Assembly: GCF_014196765.1 (NCBI RefSeq)
Contig: NZ_JACIEE010000003.1
Coordinates: 124,001 to 188,000 of the forward strand
Source of the DNA: Mycoplana azooxidifex
Lineage (GTDB): Bacteria > Pseudomonadota > Alphaproteobacteria > Rhizobiales > Rhizobiaceae
Direction of reading: 5' to 3'
DNA: 64,000 bases
In this document: one piece after another, positions 34,194-46,927 of the stretch
Position numbering within the stretch: the stretch's first letter is position 1
How the letters are laid out: every line of letters starts with the position of its first letter
Notes under the pieces: model-generated
What the model was told of the DNA's origin: nothing
Databases searched by the model: none
The model's input: only the letters and a program-made list of their open reading frames with translations
Position numbers and translations under genes: made by a program

Positions 34194-34278
34194 AAAGCCA
34201 ATTTTGGGATTTCAGTTCTCTCCGGGGGTGGAGGTATCCCGGTCAGCTTTGCTGACCGACCTGATCAGGAGAGGTATC
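34194..34278 (+). promoter_or_regulatory. Structured leader upstream of the M15-like gene
   Basis: Holds AAAAGCCAATTTTGGG, then 12 bases, then TCCGGGGGTGGAG; a nearly identical arrangement occurs upstream of rpoN (56813-56853). It continues with a perfect GGTCAGC-ttt-GCTGACC hairpin and a CCTGATCAGG palindrome that overlaps the AGGAGAGG ribosome site. This suggests a regulatory 5' untranslated region; the class is unknown. Confidence 0.4.
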
Positions 34279-34773
34279 ATGCGGAGAGCATGTTCCATGC
34301 TACTGGCCGGCCTGTTCGCGCTTTCGACGCTCGCCATCGACGGCGCGCAGGCGGGCGAGGAGACCAAACTGAACTTCAAGAAGGACAAGGGGCGGGTTAC
34401 GCTCGCCTATGCGACCCAGACGCCGCGGGTCCAGCATCGCTGTTTTCCCGGCCGGCTGCACGCCGTGCTCGCCCATATTGCAGCACAGACCGGCAGGCGT
34501 CCTCTGGTGACCTCCGGCAACCGGTCAGGCGGCAGGCGGGGTTCCTATCACCGCAAGTGCATGGCGGCCGACATCCGCGTGCCCGGCGTCTCGGTCGGTC
34601 GCATCATCGCTGCGGCAAAGACCGCACCCGGCATCGGCGGCATCGGCACCTATTGCAACGGCATCGTCCATGTCGACGTCGGACCGAAGCGACGCTGGAA
34701 CTATTGCGGCGCGCGCGGGCGCGGTCTCGCCAAGCTGAACAAGTCGAAATCGAAGGTCGTCGCCATGCGCTGA
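34279..34773 (+). CDS. Exported M15-like (YcbK/DUF882-type) peptidase
   Basis: A 164-residue exported protein with a signal peptide ending GAQA (about residue 25) and a Peptidase M15_3-type domain. The zinc-site pattern is visible: SGNRSGGRRGSYHRKCMAADI supplies the first His and Asp, and IVHVDVG the second His. Relatives cleave or bind peptidoglycan side chains in the periplasm. The C-terminus is basic (RGLAKLNKSKSK). The start has an AGGAGAGG site; an in-frame frame opening upstream is leader. Four cysteines could form disulfides. It is divergent from trpS, with a structured leader. Confidence 0.8.
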   Translation: MRRACSMLLAGLFALSTLAIDGAQAGEETKLNFKKDKGRVTLAYATQTPRVQHRCFPGRLHAVLAHIAAQTGRRPLVTSGNRSGGRRGSYHRKCMAADIRVPGVSVGRIIAAAKTAPGIGGIGTYCNGIVHVDVGPKRRWNYCGARGRGLAKLNKSKSKVVAMR

Positions 34774-34801
34774 GGCGCGGGCGGGATCGATGCACCGGCG
34801 A

Positions 34802-35206
34802 TCAGGCCGCCGGCTGCAGCAGGTCCCACTTGTTGCCGAAGGGATCCTCGAAGACGGCAACGGTGCCGTAGGCCTCCGTGCGCGGCTGCTCCAGAAAACG
34901 GACGCCTGCGGCGACGAAGGCAGAAAAGTCGTGTTCGAAATCGCCGGTATGGAGGAAGAAGCCGACACGGCCACCCGCCTGCCGGCCGATCGCAGCCATC
35001 TGCGCCTCGCCGACGGCCTCCGCCAAAAGCAGGCCCGCGCCATCGCCGCCCTTGTTGCCCCCCTTGGGCCGCACGACCACCCAGCGCTTGCCGTCGGGCA
35101 GTTGCGTGTCCTCGACGAGGTCGAAGCGCAGCGCGCCGCAATAGAAGGCGATCGCGCGGTCGTAGTCCGGCACCACGAGCGTGACGAGCGCGATCCGTCC
35201 TCTCAT
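34802..35206 (-). CDS. VOC (glyoxalase/bleomycin resistance) family protein
   Basis: A 134-residue VOC-fold protein. Strands are clear (RIALVTLVVPDYDRAIAFY, KRWVVVRPKG, FFLHTGDF) with the terminal Glu in VAVFEDPFGNKWDLLQ. The first metal position, usually His, is not, so classical glyoxalase I activity is unlikely; ligand binding or another dioxygenase-like role is possible. Its ATG overlaps the murJ TGA as ATGA, implying coupled translation with murJ. No functional link to peptidoglycan flipping is apparent. Confidence 0.82.
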   Translation of the reverse strand: MRGRIALVTLVVPDYDRAIAFYCGALRFDLVEDTQLPDGKRWVVVRPKGGNKGGDGAGLLLAEAVGEAQMAAIGRQAGGRVGFFLHTGDFEHDFSAFVAAGVRFLEQPRTEAYGTVAVFEDPFGNKWDLLQPAA

Positions 35207-36789
35207 TCGCCACTCTCCGGCGCGGGCTTGGTCTTGCGCTTGATGTTGCGGCGGATCATGCCGAGATCGGCACCGCCGATCAGGAAGGCCACGCCGAAAT
35301 AGATCACCATCGACAGCCCGATCAGGGCGCCGAGCGCAGCCACCTGCTCGAGCAGCGAGGCGGTGGAGGCGAGCCGCGTCGCCATCAGCCCCGAGGCGTA
35401 GTGCAGGCATGCGCCCATGACGAGGGCGGCCATCACCAGCCGCGCCACGCGCCAGGCCAGCGCCTTGTCCAGCGGCCAGTGGCCGCGGCGCACCAGCGTC
35501 ACGAACAGGAAGATCGCCGTCAGCCAACCCGAGGTCGCCTCGGCGGTGGCGATGCCGCGTTCGTGGAAATAGGGAAAGAGCGAGACAGCCAGCACGCAAT
35601 TGACCACCACCGAGAAAAGCGTGATGCGCATCGGCGTCTTGGTGTCCTCGCGGGCGAAGAAGCCGGGATTGAGTGCCTTGATCAGGACGAAGCCGGGCAG
35701 GCCGAGGCCGTAGATCGCCAGCGTGCCTGCAACGATGGAGGTGGTCTCGGGCGAAAACGCGCCGCGCTCGTAGAGGACGCGGACAATCTCGTCGGAGATG
35801 ACCCAGAGGGCTGCGGCGGCCGGCAGCGTCAGGAACAGGACGAATTCCAACGACCGGTTCTGCAGGTTGGCCGCCTCCCGCTCCTGCCCGCCCTTCAGCG
35901 CGCGCGCCAGTTCCGGCAGCAGCACGACACCGACGGCGATGCCGACCACGCCGAGCGGCAGCTGGTAGACGCGATCGGCATATTGCAAGGCCGAGATCGC
36001 GCCCTCCCTGGTCGAGGCGATCATCTGGCCGATGATCTGGTTGATCTGGGTGATGCCTCCGGTGACGGCGGCCGGCAGCGCCAGCCAGAGCAGCCGCTTG
36101 ACGTTCGGCGTCATCTTCGGCCAGCGGAAGCCGATGCGCATGCCGGCATGCAGGACCCCCGCATAGAGCACCACCATCTGCAGGATGCCGGCAACCAGCA
36201 CACCCCAGGCGAGATACCAGGCCGTATCCAGCGGCGAGGCACCGGTGTAGAGCCCGTAGCCGAGCGCGCCGATCAGCACGAGGTTGAGGAAGATCGGTGC
36301 CACGGCTGCGGCGAAATAATGGTGCAGCGAGTTCAGCATGCCCGAGAGCATCGCCGTCAGCGACATGCACATCAGGTAGGGGAACATGACGATGGCGAGC
36401 CTGACCGTCACGTCGAACTTTTCGGGGTCGCCCACGAAACCCGGCGCGATGACCCAGGCGACGATCAGCGGCATCGCCAGTTCCATGGCGATTGTGATGA
36501 GCATCAGCACGGTGAAGAGGACGCCGAAGACCTCCTCGGAAAAGCGCTTGGCGCCGTCGATACCGCCGGCCTCGATCTCCTTGGCAAAGAGCGGCACGAA
36601 GGCGGCGTTGAAGGCGCCTTCGGCAAACAGGCGGCGAAACAGGTTCGGAAAGCGGAAGGCGGCATAGAAGGCATCCGCCATCGGGCCGGTGCCGAGCGCC
36701 GCCGCCATCAGCGTTTCGCGGGCGAAGCCCAGGATGCGGCTGCCGAGCGTCGCGCCGCCGACGGTGGCGAATTTCTTGACAAGGCTCAT
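35203..36789 (-). CDS. murJ: Lipid II flippase MurJ
   Basis: Flips undecaprenyl-linked lipid II across the inner membrane for peptidoglycan synthesis. The 528 residues form 13-14 helices of the MOP/MviN superfamily with conserved pieces [41 protein letters not shown] and the second-lobe [11 protein letters not shown]. The ATG overlaps the glnD TGA as ATGA. The glnD-murJ fusion of reading frames across 4 bp is a conserved alphaproteobacterial arrangement. Confidence 0.95.
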   Translation of the reverse strand: MSLVKKFATVGGATLGSRILGFARETLMAAALGTGPMADAFYAAFRFPNLFRRLFAEGAFNAAFVPLFAKEIEAGGIDGAKRFSEEVFGVLFTVLMLITIAMELAMPLIVAWVIAPGFVGDPEKFDVTVRLAIVMFPYLMCMSLTAMLSGMLNSLHHYFAAAVAPIFLNLVLIGALGYGLYTGASPLDTAWYLAWGVLVAGILQMVVLYAGVLHAGMRIGFRWPKMTPNVKRLLWLALPAAVTGGITQINQIIGQMIASTREGAISALQYADRVYQLPLGVVGIAVGVVLLPELARALKGGQEREAANLQNRSLEFVLFLTLPAAAALWVISDEIVRVLYERGAFSPETTSIVAGTLAIYGLGLPGFVLIKALNPGFFAREDTKTPMRITLFSVVVNCVLAVSLFPYFHERGIATAEATSGWLTAIFLFVTLVRRGHWPLDKALAWRVARLVMAALVMGACLHYASGLMATRLASTASLLEQVAALGALIGLSMVIYFGVAFLIGGADLGMIRRNIKRKTKPAPESGE

Positions 36790-39626
36790 TCCGCGACCCT
36801 GATCCCCGGTTGCGCGCCGGCGGGTGCGACGATGCCCGACGGCATGCGGTCGCGCGCCTCGTCGGCCTCTTCGGCCATCACCGCCTTCAGCCTGGCCACA
36901 GTGTTGGCCTGGCGGTTCTCGTTGGTGATCTTCTGGCCGAGCAGGTCGTTGACGTAGAAGGTGTCGATCACCTTCTCGCCGAAAGTGGTGATGTGGGCCG
37001 AGGCGATATCGAGCGACAGGTCGGACAGCACCGCCGTCACCTCGGACAGAAGACCCGGCCGGTCGAGGCATTCGATTTCGATCACGGTGAACTTGTTGGA
37101 CAGCGCATTGGAGATCGTCACCGCCGGCGGCACGGTGAAGGTCTTGGAGCGCTTGCGGCCGCGGGTGCGGTTGGCGATCACCTCCGGCAGGCGCTTGCGG
37201 CCCGAAAGCACGTCCTCGATCATCTTGCCGATGTTGGCCGCGCGACGCATCTCGTCGGCATCGTCGGGAAACTCGCGATTGACGAGGATCGTGTCCAGGG
37301 CGCGGCCGTCGGAGGTGGTGTGGATCTGCGCGTCGACGATGTTGGCGCCGGCAGCGGCACAGGCGCCGGCGATCACCGCCAGGAGCCGCGGATGGTCGGG
37401 AGAGAGCACGGTGATCTCGGTGATGGCATGGAAGCTATCCGTGCGCACCATTGTCGCCAGCGCCTGGCCGGCCTTGTCGGCGCCGCGGATGAAGCCCGCG
37501 TGGCGCACCTGTTCCTCCAGCGAAACCGTCAACAGGTAGGGATCGTAGTGCAGCCGGGTGTAGGCCCTGCGGTCCTTCTGGCTCCAGTCGGCGAGCGCCT
37601 CCGACAGCGCCTCGCGCGCGGCCTTCGCCCGTTCCTTGCGCGAAACCTCGGAGAAGCCTCCTGACAGCACGAGCTCGGTCTCGTAGTAGAGCGTTCGCAG
37701 CAACTGGCCTTTCCAGCCGTTCCAGACGCCCGGGCCGACCGCGCGGATATCGCAGACGGTCAGCACCAGGAGCATCTTCAGCCGCTCCATCGAGCGCACC
37801 TTGTCGGCAAAGTCGATGATGGTCTTGCGGTCGTTCAGGTCGCGGGTCTGCGCCACCATCGACATGACGAGGTGCTCCTCGATCAGCCAGACGACGAGCT
37901 CGGTCTGTTTCGGCGTCAAGCCGAAGCGCTGGCAGAGCTTTCGCGCCAGGCGGGCGCCGGCGACCGAATGATCTTCCGGCCGGCCCTTGGCCACGTCGTG
38001 CAGCAGGACCGCAACATAGAGCGGCAGGCGGTCCTCGATGCTGGGCATGACCTGCATGGCGGCCAGCGGATGCGCCTCCGTCTCGCGTCCCTGCTCGATG
38101 CCGGAAAGCACGCCCACGGAGCGGATCAGATGCTCGTCGACCGTGTAGTGATGATACATGTTGAACTGCATCATCGCGACGATCTTGCCGAATTCGGGGA
38201 TGAACCGGCCGAGCACGCCCGACTCGTTCATCCGCCTCAGCATCAGGGCCGGGTCGCGCGGGGAGGTCAGGATCGACAGGAACAGCCTGTTGGCCTCGTC
38301 GTCCTCGCGCAGCGCGTTGTTGATCAGGCGGAGGGACCGGGTGACCAGCTTCAGGGCGTCGGGGTGGAACTCCAGCCCGTTGAGGTCGGCAATGTGGAAG
38401 AGCCTGATCAGGTTGACCGGATCGCGCTTGAACACATCCGGGGTGGCGATGGTGATGCGGCCGCGGTCCTCGACGAAGTCGAGCGAGCCCGGGATCTTGC
38501 GGTTGCGGCGGGTGAAGCGGCTGATGGCGGCGGTGATGCCCGGCGCTTCCTTGGCCTGCTGGTCCTCCAGCGCCGCGCAGAAGATGCGCGTCAGGTCGCC
38601 GACATCCTTGGCGACGAGGAAATAGTGCTTCATGAAGCGCTCGACCGCCGACAGCCCCGGATGCGGCTGATAGCCGAGGCAGGCGGCGATCTCGGCCTGG
38701 ACGTCGAAGGACAGGCGTTCCTCGGGCTTCCCGGTGAGGAAATGGAGGTGGCAGCGCACCGCCCATAGGAAATCGTCGGCCTTCCGGAACAGCTTGAACT
38801 CGTGGCGCGACAGGACGCCGAGCTTGACCAGATCCTCCGGGTCGCGGATGTGGTAGTAGTACTTGGCGATCCAGAAGAGCGTGTGCAGGTCGCGCAGCCC
38901 CCCCTTGCCTTCCTTGATGTTCGGCTCCACCAGGTAGCGCGTGTCCCCGGCCTTGCGGTGGCGCTCGTCGCGCTCCGCAAGCTTGGCGGCGATGAACTCC
39001 GGCCCAGTGCCGCGCATGATCTCGCGCTCGAAGCGGACGGAGAGCTCGTCGAACAGCGGCAGCGAGCCGCACAGGTAGCGCGCCTCAAGGATCGCGGTGC
39101 GGATCGTCATGTCGCCCTTGGATAGCGAGATGCACTCCTCGATGCTGCGGGTGGCGTGGCCGACCTTGAAGCCCATGTCCCAGAGCAGGTAGAGCATGAA
39201 CTCGATCGCCGGCTCGCTCCAGGGCTGCGGCCGGGGCGGCAGCAGGAACAGAAGGTCGATGTCGGATCCCGGCGCCAGCGTGCCGCGACCGTAGCCGCCG
39301 ACGGCGGTCACCGTGATGCGGGCGGCCTGCGGCGCCATCGCCGCATTGAACACATGGTTCAGCGCGAAATCGTGGACGACGGAAATCAGCTGGTCCTGCA
39401 GCCAGGAGAGGCGGGCGGCGCAGGCAAGACCGCTGCCGTCGGCAAACAGAAGCTCGCGCGCCTGCTCGCGCCCCAACTGATAGGCCTTCTTCAGCTCGGC
39501 CAGCAGCGCCTGGCGCATGCGGTCGCGCTGTTCGGCATTCGTGCTGGCGATGAATTCGCACTTTGCCCGCAGGGCGGCGACGTCGAGCAGGCCCGAATGG
39601 GCCGGTACCATTACTTTACTGTCCAT
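36786..39626 (-). CDS. glnD: [Protein-PII] uridylyltransferase / uridylyl-removing enzyme
   Basis: Primary nitrogen sensor that uridylylates PII (GlnB/GlnK) at low glutamine and removes UMP at high glutamine. The 946 residues comprise the nucleotidyltransferase domain ([19 protein letters not shown] near residue 117, with both metal Asp), a GlnE-like helical part, the HD hydrolase domain (LHDVAKG near 515) and two C-terminal ACT domains (about 735 and 850) for glutamine sensing. All catalytic residues are present. The start is the MDSKVM ATG; upstream codons in frame are intergenic. It is separated from mutS by an SDR gene, and its promoter region has two GGGCTATAG copies. Confidence 0.96.
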   Translation of the reverse strand: MDSKVMVPAHSGLLDVAALRAKCEFIASTNAEQRDRMRQALLAELKKAYQLGREQARELLFADGSGLACAARLSWLQDQLISVVHDFALNHVFNAAMAPQAARITVTAVGGYGRGTLAPGSDIDLLFLLPPRPQPWSEPAIEFMLYLLWDMGFKVGHATRSIEECISLSKGDMTIRTAILEARYLCGSLPLFDELSVRFEREIMRGTGPEFIAAKLAERDERHRKAGDTRYLVEPNIKEGKGGLRDLHTLFWIAKYYYHIRDPEDLVKLGVLSRHEFKLFRKADDFLWAVRCHLHFLTGKPEERLSFDVQAEIAACLGYQPHPGLSAVERFMKHYFLVAKDVGDLTRIFCAALEDQQAKEAPGITAAISRFTRRNRKIPGSLDFVEDRGRITIATPDVFKRDPVNLIRLFHIADLNGLEFHPDALKLVTRSLRLINNALREDDEANRLFLSILTSPRDPALMLRRMNESGVLGRFIPEFGKIVAMMQFNMYHHYTVDEHLIRSVGVLSGIEQGRETEAHPLAAMQVMPSIEDRLPLYVAVLLHDVAKGRPEDHSVAGARLARKLCQRFGLTPKQTELVVWLIEEHLVMSMVAQTRDLNDRKTIIDFADKVRSMERLKMLLVLTVCDIRAVGPGVWNGWKGQLLRTLYYETELVLSGGFSEVSRKERAKAAREALSEALADWSQKDRRAYTRLHYDPYLLTVSLEEQVRHAGFIRGADKAGQALATMVRTDSFHAITEITVLSPDHPRLLAVIAGACAAAGANIVDAQIHTTSDGRALDTILVNREFPDDADEMRRAANIGKMIEDVLSGRKRLPEVIANRTRGRKRSKTFTVPPAVTISNALSNKFTVIEIECLDRPGLLSEVTAVLSDLSLDIASAHITTFGEKVIDTFYVNDLLGQKITNENRQANTVARLKAVMAEEADEARDRMPSGIVAPAGAQPGIRVAE

Positions 39627-39677
39627 CGAATTGCGGCCGCCTGCTGCCCTTCTGCCTGTGGTCACCTGTCGGTGCAG

Positions 39678-39693
39678 AAGGGCTATAGCCCTT
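39678..39693. promoter_or_regulatory. 16-bp palindrome upstream of glnD
   Basis: Perfect palindrome AAGGGCTATAGCCCTT about 50 bases upstream of the glnD start, with a second GGGCTATAG copy at 39735-39743. CTATAG fits the rhizobial -10 box, so this may be a promoter overlaid by an operator. Confidence 0.35.
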
Positions 39694-39763
39694 TTTGGCC
39701 GCAAGCGACAGTCATAGCCTTGGGGCGAGTGCGTGGGCTATAGCACCCGAAGGATCGACCAAG

Positions 39764-40510
39764 CTACAATAGGAAGTCTGAACGGGTACGCTCGATAACA
39801 ATCTGGCGCAACGAGACGTTCGCAGGCGCGGATAGGGCGTAGATAATCGCGTCGACCACTTCCTTGTTGGTTAGGCCCTCGTCGATCCCACGCTGCCTCT
39901 GCCAGTCTGCCGTGACCGGGGAAACGTCCTCAATAATACCCGGATAGATCGAGGTGATACGAATGGAGCTTCCTTGAAGCTCCTCTACCAAACCTTGAGT
40001 GAAGCCATCTTGCGCCGCTTTCGCTGCCCTGAACGGAAGCGAAGCGCCAACGAACCTCGCATATGGCAAACCCGACATCGAAACGACATTGTGGATGTCC
40101 GCACGTGCCCTCGCTTTCAGCAAAGGCAACAGTTCTCTCGTCAGGATCATGGTGCCCGCGACCGCCGAGTTCACCACGGCCATGATCTGTTCGTCAGTAT
40201 GGTCTTCCAGACTGCCTGTCGTGAACTGCGCGCCATTGTTGACCAATACATCGATATCAGGATGCATCATTGCAATCTTGTTCACCGCGCTGGCGATGGA
40301 CCGAGGGCTCGAAAGATCACAGACAAAACTATCGGCTCGCGGCCCTCCGTTGCTTGAAATAGTGTCGCTCACCTCCTGCAAGGCATCCAGAGAGCGCCCT
40401 AGAAGGATCGGAAGTGCTCCCTGAGACGCGGCCACAATTGCCAAAGCCCGACCAAGTCCACGGCTCGCTCCTGTGATAACGATCTTTCTGCCTTGCACTG
40501 ACGCTCCCAT
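39764..40510 (-). CDS. Short-chain dehydrogenase/reductase family protein, catalytic Tyr replaced
   Basis: A 248-residue classical SDR fold: NAD(P)-binding TGASRGLG at residues 14-21, NNGAQ near 91 and the active-site Ser in VVSMSG near 144. The catalytic Y-x3-K is F-x3-K (LPFRAAKAA): phenylalanine replaces the essential tyrosine, so dehydrogenase activity is doubtful unless another residue substitutes. Codon use and base composition are visibly less GC-rich than in flanking genes, and it sits between glnD and mutS, which are usually adjacent. This suggests a recent insertion by transfer. Its substrate and role are unknown. Confidence 0.8.
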   Translation of the reverse strand: MGASVQGRKIVITGASRGLGRALAIVAASQGALPILLGRSLDALQEVSDTISSNGGPRADSFVCDLSSPRSIASAVNKIAMMHPDIDVLVNNGAQFTTGSLEDHTDEQIMAVVNSAVAGTMILTRELLPLLKARARADIHNVVSMSGLPYARFVGASLPFRAAKAAQDGFTQGLVEELQGSSIRITSIYPGIIEDVSPVTADWQRQRGIDEGLTNKEVVDAIIYALSAPANVSLRQIVIERTRSDFLL

Positions 40511-40674
40511 CCCGGCTCGGTTCTCGCAGCGATATTCCGCTCATAACGCATAGGCCACAAAAATCCGTCAGTCAGCAATCCACCAATCAACGACATATCC
40601 AGATCGGCCCTTCGATGCCCGCTCAGGGCCGAAAGTCGCCGTTGGTGGCATCCGCTGCATGGTGCCGCGAAACC

Positions 40675-43428
40675 CTAACGTGCGCCGGCTTCCTTCTTCA
40701 GCGCATAGAGCGCCTCCAGAGCCTCGCGCGGCGACATGTCGTCGGGACTGAGGCCCTTCAGCATCTCGTCGACCTTCGAGATGCCCGCAGCCCGCCCGGC
40801 CTCCTCGCGCCGCACCGCCACCTGGAACAGCGGCAGGTCGTCGATCAGCTGGCTTGCCGGGTTCTTGCGGTCGGCGTCTTCCAGCTTGGCGAGCACGTCC
40901 TTCGCCCGCGCCACGACGGAGGCGGGTAGACCGGCCAGCCGCGCCACCTGGATACCGTAGGACCGGTCGGCGGCGCCGGGGCCGACCTCGTGCAGGAAGA
41001 TCACCTCGCCGTCCCACTCCTTCACCCGCATCGTCGCATTGGAAAGGCGGGCGAGCTTCTCGGAGAGCACCGTCAGCTCGTGGAAGTGGGTGGCGAACAG
41101 GCCGCGGCAACGGTTTGCCTCGTGCAGGTGCTCGACGGCGGCCCAGGCGATTGACAGGCCGTCGAAGGTCGCGGTTCCCCGGCCGATCTCGTCGAGGATC
41201 ACCAGCGAGTGCTCGGTGGCCTGGTTGAGGATCGCCGCCGTCTCCACCATCTCGACCATGAAGGTCGAGCGGCCCCGCGCCAGGTCGTCCGAGGCGCCGA
41301 CGCGCGAGAACAGGCGGTCGACGACGCCGATATGGGCGCTTTCGGCGGGAACATAGGATCCCATCTGCGCCAGGATCGCGATGAGGGCGTTCTGGCGCAG
41401 GAAGGTCGACTTGCCGCCCATGTTCGGGCCGGTCAGGAGCCAGATCGCCCCGTCGCCTTCGCCGCTTGGCGGGGAGAGGTCGCAGGCATTGGCGACGAAA
41501 GGATTGCCGGCCTGCCGGCGCAGCGCCTGCTCGACGACCGGATGGCGACCGCCCGCGATCGCAAACATCTTCGAGCGATCGACGACCGGGCGGCAATAGG
41601 CCTGCTCCTCGGCAAGGACCGCAAGCCCCTGCGAGACATCGACGACCGACAGGGCGCGTGCGGCCGCCTTGACCGCATCGGCTTGCGCCACCACCGCCTC
41701 CGTCAGCACCTCGAACGCCGCAAGCTCGATTGCCAGCGCCCGGTCGGCGGCGTTGGCGATCTTCGTCTCCAGCTCGGACAGCACGGTCGTGGTGAAGCGC
41801 ATCGCGCCGGCCATGGTCTGGCGGTGGATGAAGCGCGCCTTGGCCTCGCCGCCCTCGGTGAGCGCCGAAGCGTTGCCGGCCGAGACCTCGATGAAGTAGC
41901 CGAGCACGTTGTTGTGCTTGATTTTCAGCGACCTGACGCCGGTCTCCTCGGCATATTGCAGCTGCAGGCCGGCGATCACCCGGCGCGACTGGTCGCGCAG
42001 CGCGCGCATCTCGTCTAGCTCGGCGTCCGCGCCCTCGCGGATGAAGCCGCCGTCGCGCTTCAGCAGCGGCAGCTCGTCGCCGAGCATGGAAGCGAGCCGT
42101 TCGACCAGCTCCCCCGGCAGGGCCTCGATGTGCTTGCGGGCCGCGGCCAGCTCGCCCTCCAGATCCTCGCCCGCCATCATGCCGGCGACCATTGAGGCCG
42201 CCCGCAGCCCCTGCAGCAGGGCGCCGAGGTCGCGCGGGCCGCCGCGGCCGAGCGCCAGCCGGGAGAGCGCACGCGGCATGTCCGGCAGAAGCTTCAGCGC
42301 ATCGCGCAGGTCGGAGGCAAAGGAAGGACGGGCGGCAAGGGCCGCAATCGAATCCAGGCGCTCGTTGACCGGCTCAGGATCGGTCAGCGGCGACATCAGC
42401 CGCTCGGCCAGCAGCCGCGCGCCGCCGCCCGTCACCGTCCGGTCGATTGCTTTCAGGAGCGTGCCGCTCTTCTCGCCGGAGAGCGTGCGCACTAGCTCGA
42501 GGTTGGCCCGGGTCGCCGGGTCGATGAACAGCGTCGAGGCCGCACTTTCGCGCTCAGGCAGCCCGAGCGGCGGGCGCTCGGCGATCTGCGTCTTCTCGAC
42601 ATAGGCGATCGCAGCAGAGGCCGCCGACAGCTCGGCGCGCGAAAAGGTGCCGAAACCATCGAGCGTGCCGACGTCGAAATAGCGGGCAATCCTGCCCTCC
42701 GCCGTCGCGCTGTCGAACAGCACCGCCGGCTGGGGAACGACGACCCTGCCAAGCACGTCGACGACGGGACGGAACTCGGGATCATGGAACAGCGTGTCGG
42801 GCACGATCAGTTCGCGCGGCTCGATGCGCAGGATGTCCGCCAGGAGCCGCTGCCCGGTCGTCTCAGCCAGCCGGAAGACGCCGGTGGAGATGTCGATCCA
42901 GGCGAGCGCCAAAGCCGGATCGGCGCCGCCACGGATGCGCGACAGCGTCATCAGGTAGTTGGCGTCGGACGGCGAGAGCAGCTTTTCCTCTGTCAGCGTT
43001 CCGGGGGTAACGAGACGGACGACGTCGCGGCGGACGACCGACTTCGAGCCGCGCTTCTTGGCCTCTGCCGGATCCTCGACCTGCTCGCAGACGGCGACGC
43101 GGAAGCCGAGCGCGATCAGCTTCTGCAGGTAGTCGTCGGCGGCATGAATCGGTACGCCGCACATCGGGATGTCCTGCCCCAGGTGCTGGCCGCGCTTGGT
43201 CAGGGTGATGCCGAGCGCACGCGAGGCGTCGGCAGCGTCCTGGAAGAACAGCTCGTAGAAATCGCCCATGCGGTAGAACAGCAGGCAATCGGGATTGTTG
43301 GCCTTGATCTCGATATACTGTTCCATCATCGGCGTCGCCGATGCACGGCTCGCCACGCTGGCAAGTTCGGAGGTCGTCAATATGTCGCCGGGGCGCACGA
43401 TCTGGTCGTTCACGGAAAAGCTGTTCAT
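40675..43428 (-). CDS. mutS: DNA mismatch repair ATPase MutS
   Basis: Recognises mismatches and small loops. The 917 residues have the N-terminal mismatch-reading F-x-E motif in MGDFYELF near residue 56, core and clamp domains, and the C-terminal ABC-type ATPase: Walker [10 protein letters not shown], Walker B-like [10 protein letters not shown] and the THFHEL switch. Just before Walker A there is a [10 protein letters not shown] stretch whose DNA resembles part of the window's palindromic repeat. The start codon has only a weak GGGA-type site. It is divergent from the malic enzyme gene. Confidence 0.97.
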   Translation of the reverse strand: MNSFSVNDQIVRPGDILTTSELASVASRASATPMMEQYIEIKANNPDCLLFYRMGDFYELFFQDAADASRALGITLTKRGQHLGQDIPMCGVPIHAADDYLQKLIALGFRVAVCEQVEDPAEAKKRGSKSVVRRDVVRLVTPGTLTEEKLLSPSDANYLMTLSRIRGGADPALALAWIDISTGVFRLAETTGQRLLADILRIEPRELIVPDTLFHDPEFRPVVDVLGRVVVPQPAVLFDSATAEGRIARYFDVGTLDGFGTFSRAELSAASAAIAYVEKTQIAERPPLGLPERESAASTLFIDPATRANLELVRTLSGEKSGTLLKAIDRTVTGGGARLLAERLMSPLTDPEPVNERLDSIAALAARPSFASDLRDALKLLPDMPRALSRLALGRGGPRDLGALLQGLRAASMVAGMMAGEDLEGELAAARKHIEALPGELVERLASMLGDELPLLKRDGGFIREGADAELDEMRALRDQSRRVIAGLQLQYAEETGVRSLKIKHNNVLGYFIEVSAGNASALTEGGEAKARFIHRQTMAGAMRFTTTVLSELETKIANAADRALAIELAAFEVLTEAVVAQADAVKAAARALSVVDVSQGLAVLAEEQAYCRPVVDRSKMFAIAGGRHPVVEQALRRQAGNPFVANACDLSPPSGEGDGAIWLLTGPNMGGKSTFLRQNALIAILAQMGSYVPAESAHIGVVDRLFSRVGASDDLARGRSTFMVEMVETAAILNQATEHSLVILDEIGRGTATFDGLSIAWAAVEHLHEANRCRGLFATHFHELTVLSEKLARLSNATMRVKEWDGEVIFLHEVGPGAADRSYGIQVARLAGLPASVVARAKDVLAKLEDADRKNPASQLIDDLPLFQVAVRREEAGRAAGISKVDEMLKGLSPDDMSPREALEALYALKKEAGAR

Positions 43429-43542
43429 CCCAAAAAAGAGGTGTCACCCTATCCGCCTGTCGCTATAGAAGACAACACCTCAAGGGGGCGCAGGGCCTGC
43501 TGCCCACAAGAGGTTGACCGGAAATGCATTGGGGGGAGACCG

Positions 43543-45828
<2,286 letters not shown>

Positions 45829-45840
45829 GGGCTTCGATAC

Positions 45841-45872
45841 GACAATCCCTCCCGGCAACGGGAGGGATTGTC
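45841..45872. terminator. Hairpin terminator between maeB and olsB
   Basis: Stem GACAATCCCTCCCG/CGGGAGGGATTGTC (14 bp) with a GCAA tetraloop between convergent genes. It is strong enough to stop transcription from both sides, although T runs are short. Confidence 0.7.
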
Positions 45873-45908
45873 ATTCAAAACCTTTGACCGGGGAAATGAT
45901 GGATTGCC

Positions 45909-46787
45909 TCAGCTGGCAAACCGCCCGGCGTCAGCGCCGTAGTAGTTGATGTAGCGGCCAGAGATGCTGCCGATCGGCAGCACGGTCAGGACGTCGGTGG
46001 TGCGGAAGGCATGATCGACGACGGCGCCGTCGCCGATCATCGCACCAAGCCGCAGGTAGCCCTTGACCAGCGGCGGCATGGCGGCGAGCGCGCGCCGTGC
46101 ATTGACGGCCTCGCTCGGCACGAGGTCCATGGTGCGATACTGGTCCTCATGGGCCCTGACGGCCCATTCCCCGCCCGCCAGAGCATTCTGGTGCAGGAAG
46201 GACAGCGCCAGAGCATGCTCCTCGGGGACGACGCCGCCGAACGAGGCGCAGCCGAACATCGCCTGGACGCCGTGCTTCAGCGCATAGGCCCAAGCGCCCT
46301 GCCAGAGCAGCTCGACCGTGCGCTTGGTGCGGTACTGCGGCAGGACGCAGGAGCGGCCGAGCTCCATGAAACGCTTGTCCGGATGGCGGGCAATCATCGT
46401 CTCGACGTCGAATTCCGATTGCGAGTAGAAGCCGCCCGAGCCCCTGGCCACGTCCTGCCGCAGTAGGCGGTAGGTGCCGACGATCTGCTCTTCCGGGTCG
46501 CCCTCGATCGCAGTGTCGAGCACGAGCAAGTGGTCGCAGACCATGTCCCAGGCGTCGATGTCGCGCCGGCGGCGCATCGCATCGGGGGCAATCTGGGCGT
46601 TCATCTCCTCGACGAAGACGCGATAGCGGACGGCCTGGGCGGCATCGATCTCGCTGTTCTTCAGGGCCAGGCGCGTCTCGAGCGTGCCGATCCGGCCGAG
46701 CACCTCGGCAGACCTGCGCACAGGAAGCTGGCACGTCGGCGGTACGGTTTCGGTCACCACGTTGGGCTCTGCGATCTCCACGGTCAT
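45909..46787 (-). CDS. olsB: L-ornithine N(alpha)-acyltransferase
   Basis: Transfers a 3-hydroxyacyl chain from acyl-ACP to ornithine, forming lyso-ornithine lipid, the substrate of OlsA. The 292 residues carry the OlsB/Acyltransf_5 GNAT-like domain with RYRVFVEEM near residue 60, DHLLVLD, GTYRLLRQ and ELGRSCVLPQYR near 155. AGGAAGG precedes the ATG. It has the same neighbour order (mutS, malic enzyme, olsB, histidine kinase) as S. meliloti. In rhizobia ornithine lipids increase at phosphate limitation, often from a PhoB box; I could not find a convincing one here. Confidence 0.92.
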   Translation of the reverse strand: MTVEIAEPNVVTETVPPTCQLPVRRSAEVLGRIGTLETRLALKNSEIDAAQAVRYRVFVEEMNAQIAPDAMRRRRDIDAWDMVCDHLLVLDTAIEGDPEEQIVGTYRLLRQDVARGSGGFYSQSEFDVETMIARHPDKRFMELGRSCVLPQYRTKRTVELLWQGAWAYALKHGVQAMFGCASFGGVVPEEHALALSFLHQNALAGGEWAVRAHEDQYRTMDLVPSEAVNARRALAAMPPLVKGYLRLGAMIGDGAVVDHAFRTTDVLTVLPIGSISGRYINYYGADAGRFAS

Positions 46788-46927
46788 GGGCCACCTTCCT
46801 GCGTTGATTTGCGCGTCTTTAAACACGAATCTGCAACAGGATGGTGACATCCACGCGACCGGGACCATAGGACCGTGCACGCCGGCCGGCAAGGACATGC
46901 AGGCCACAATCAGGGGCAGCAGCGAAC

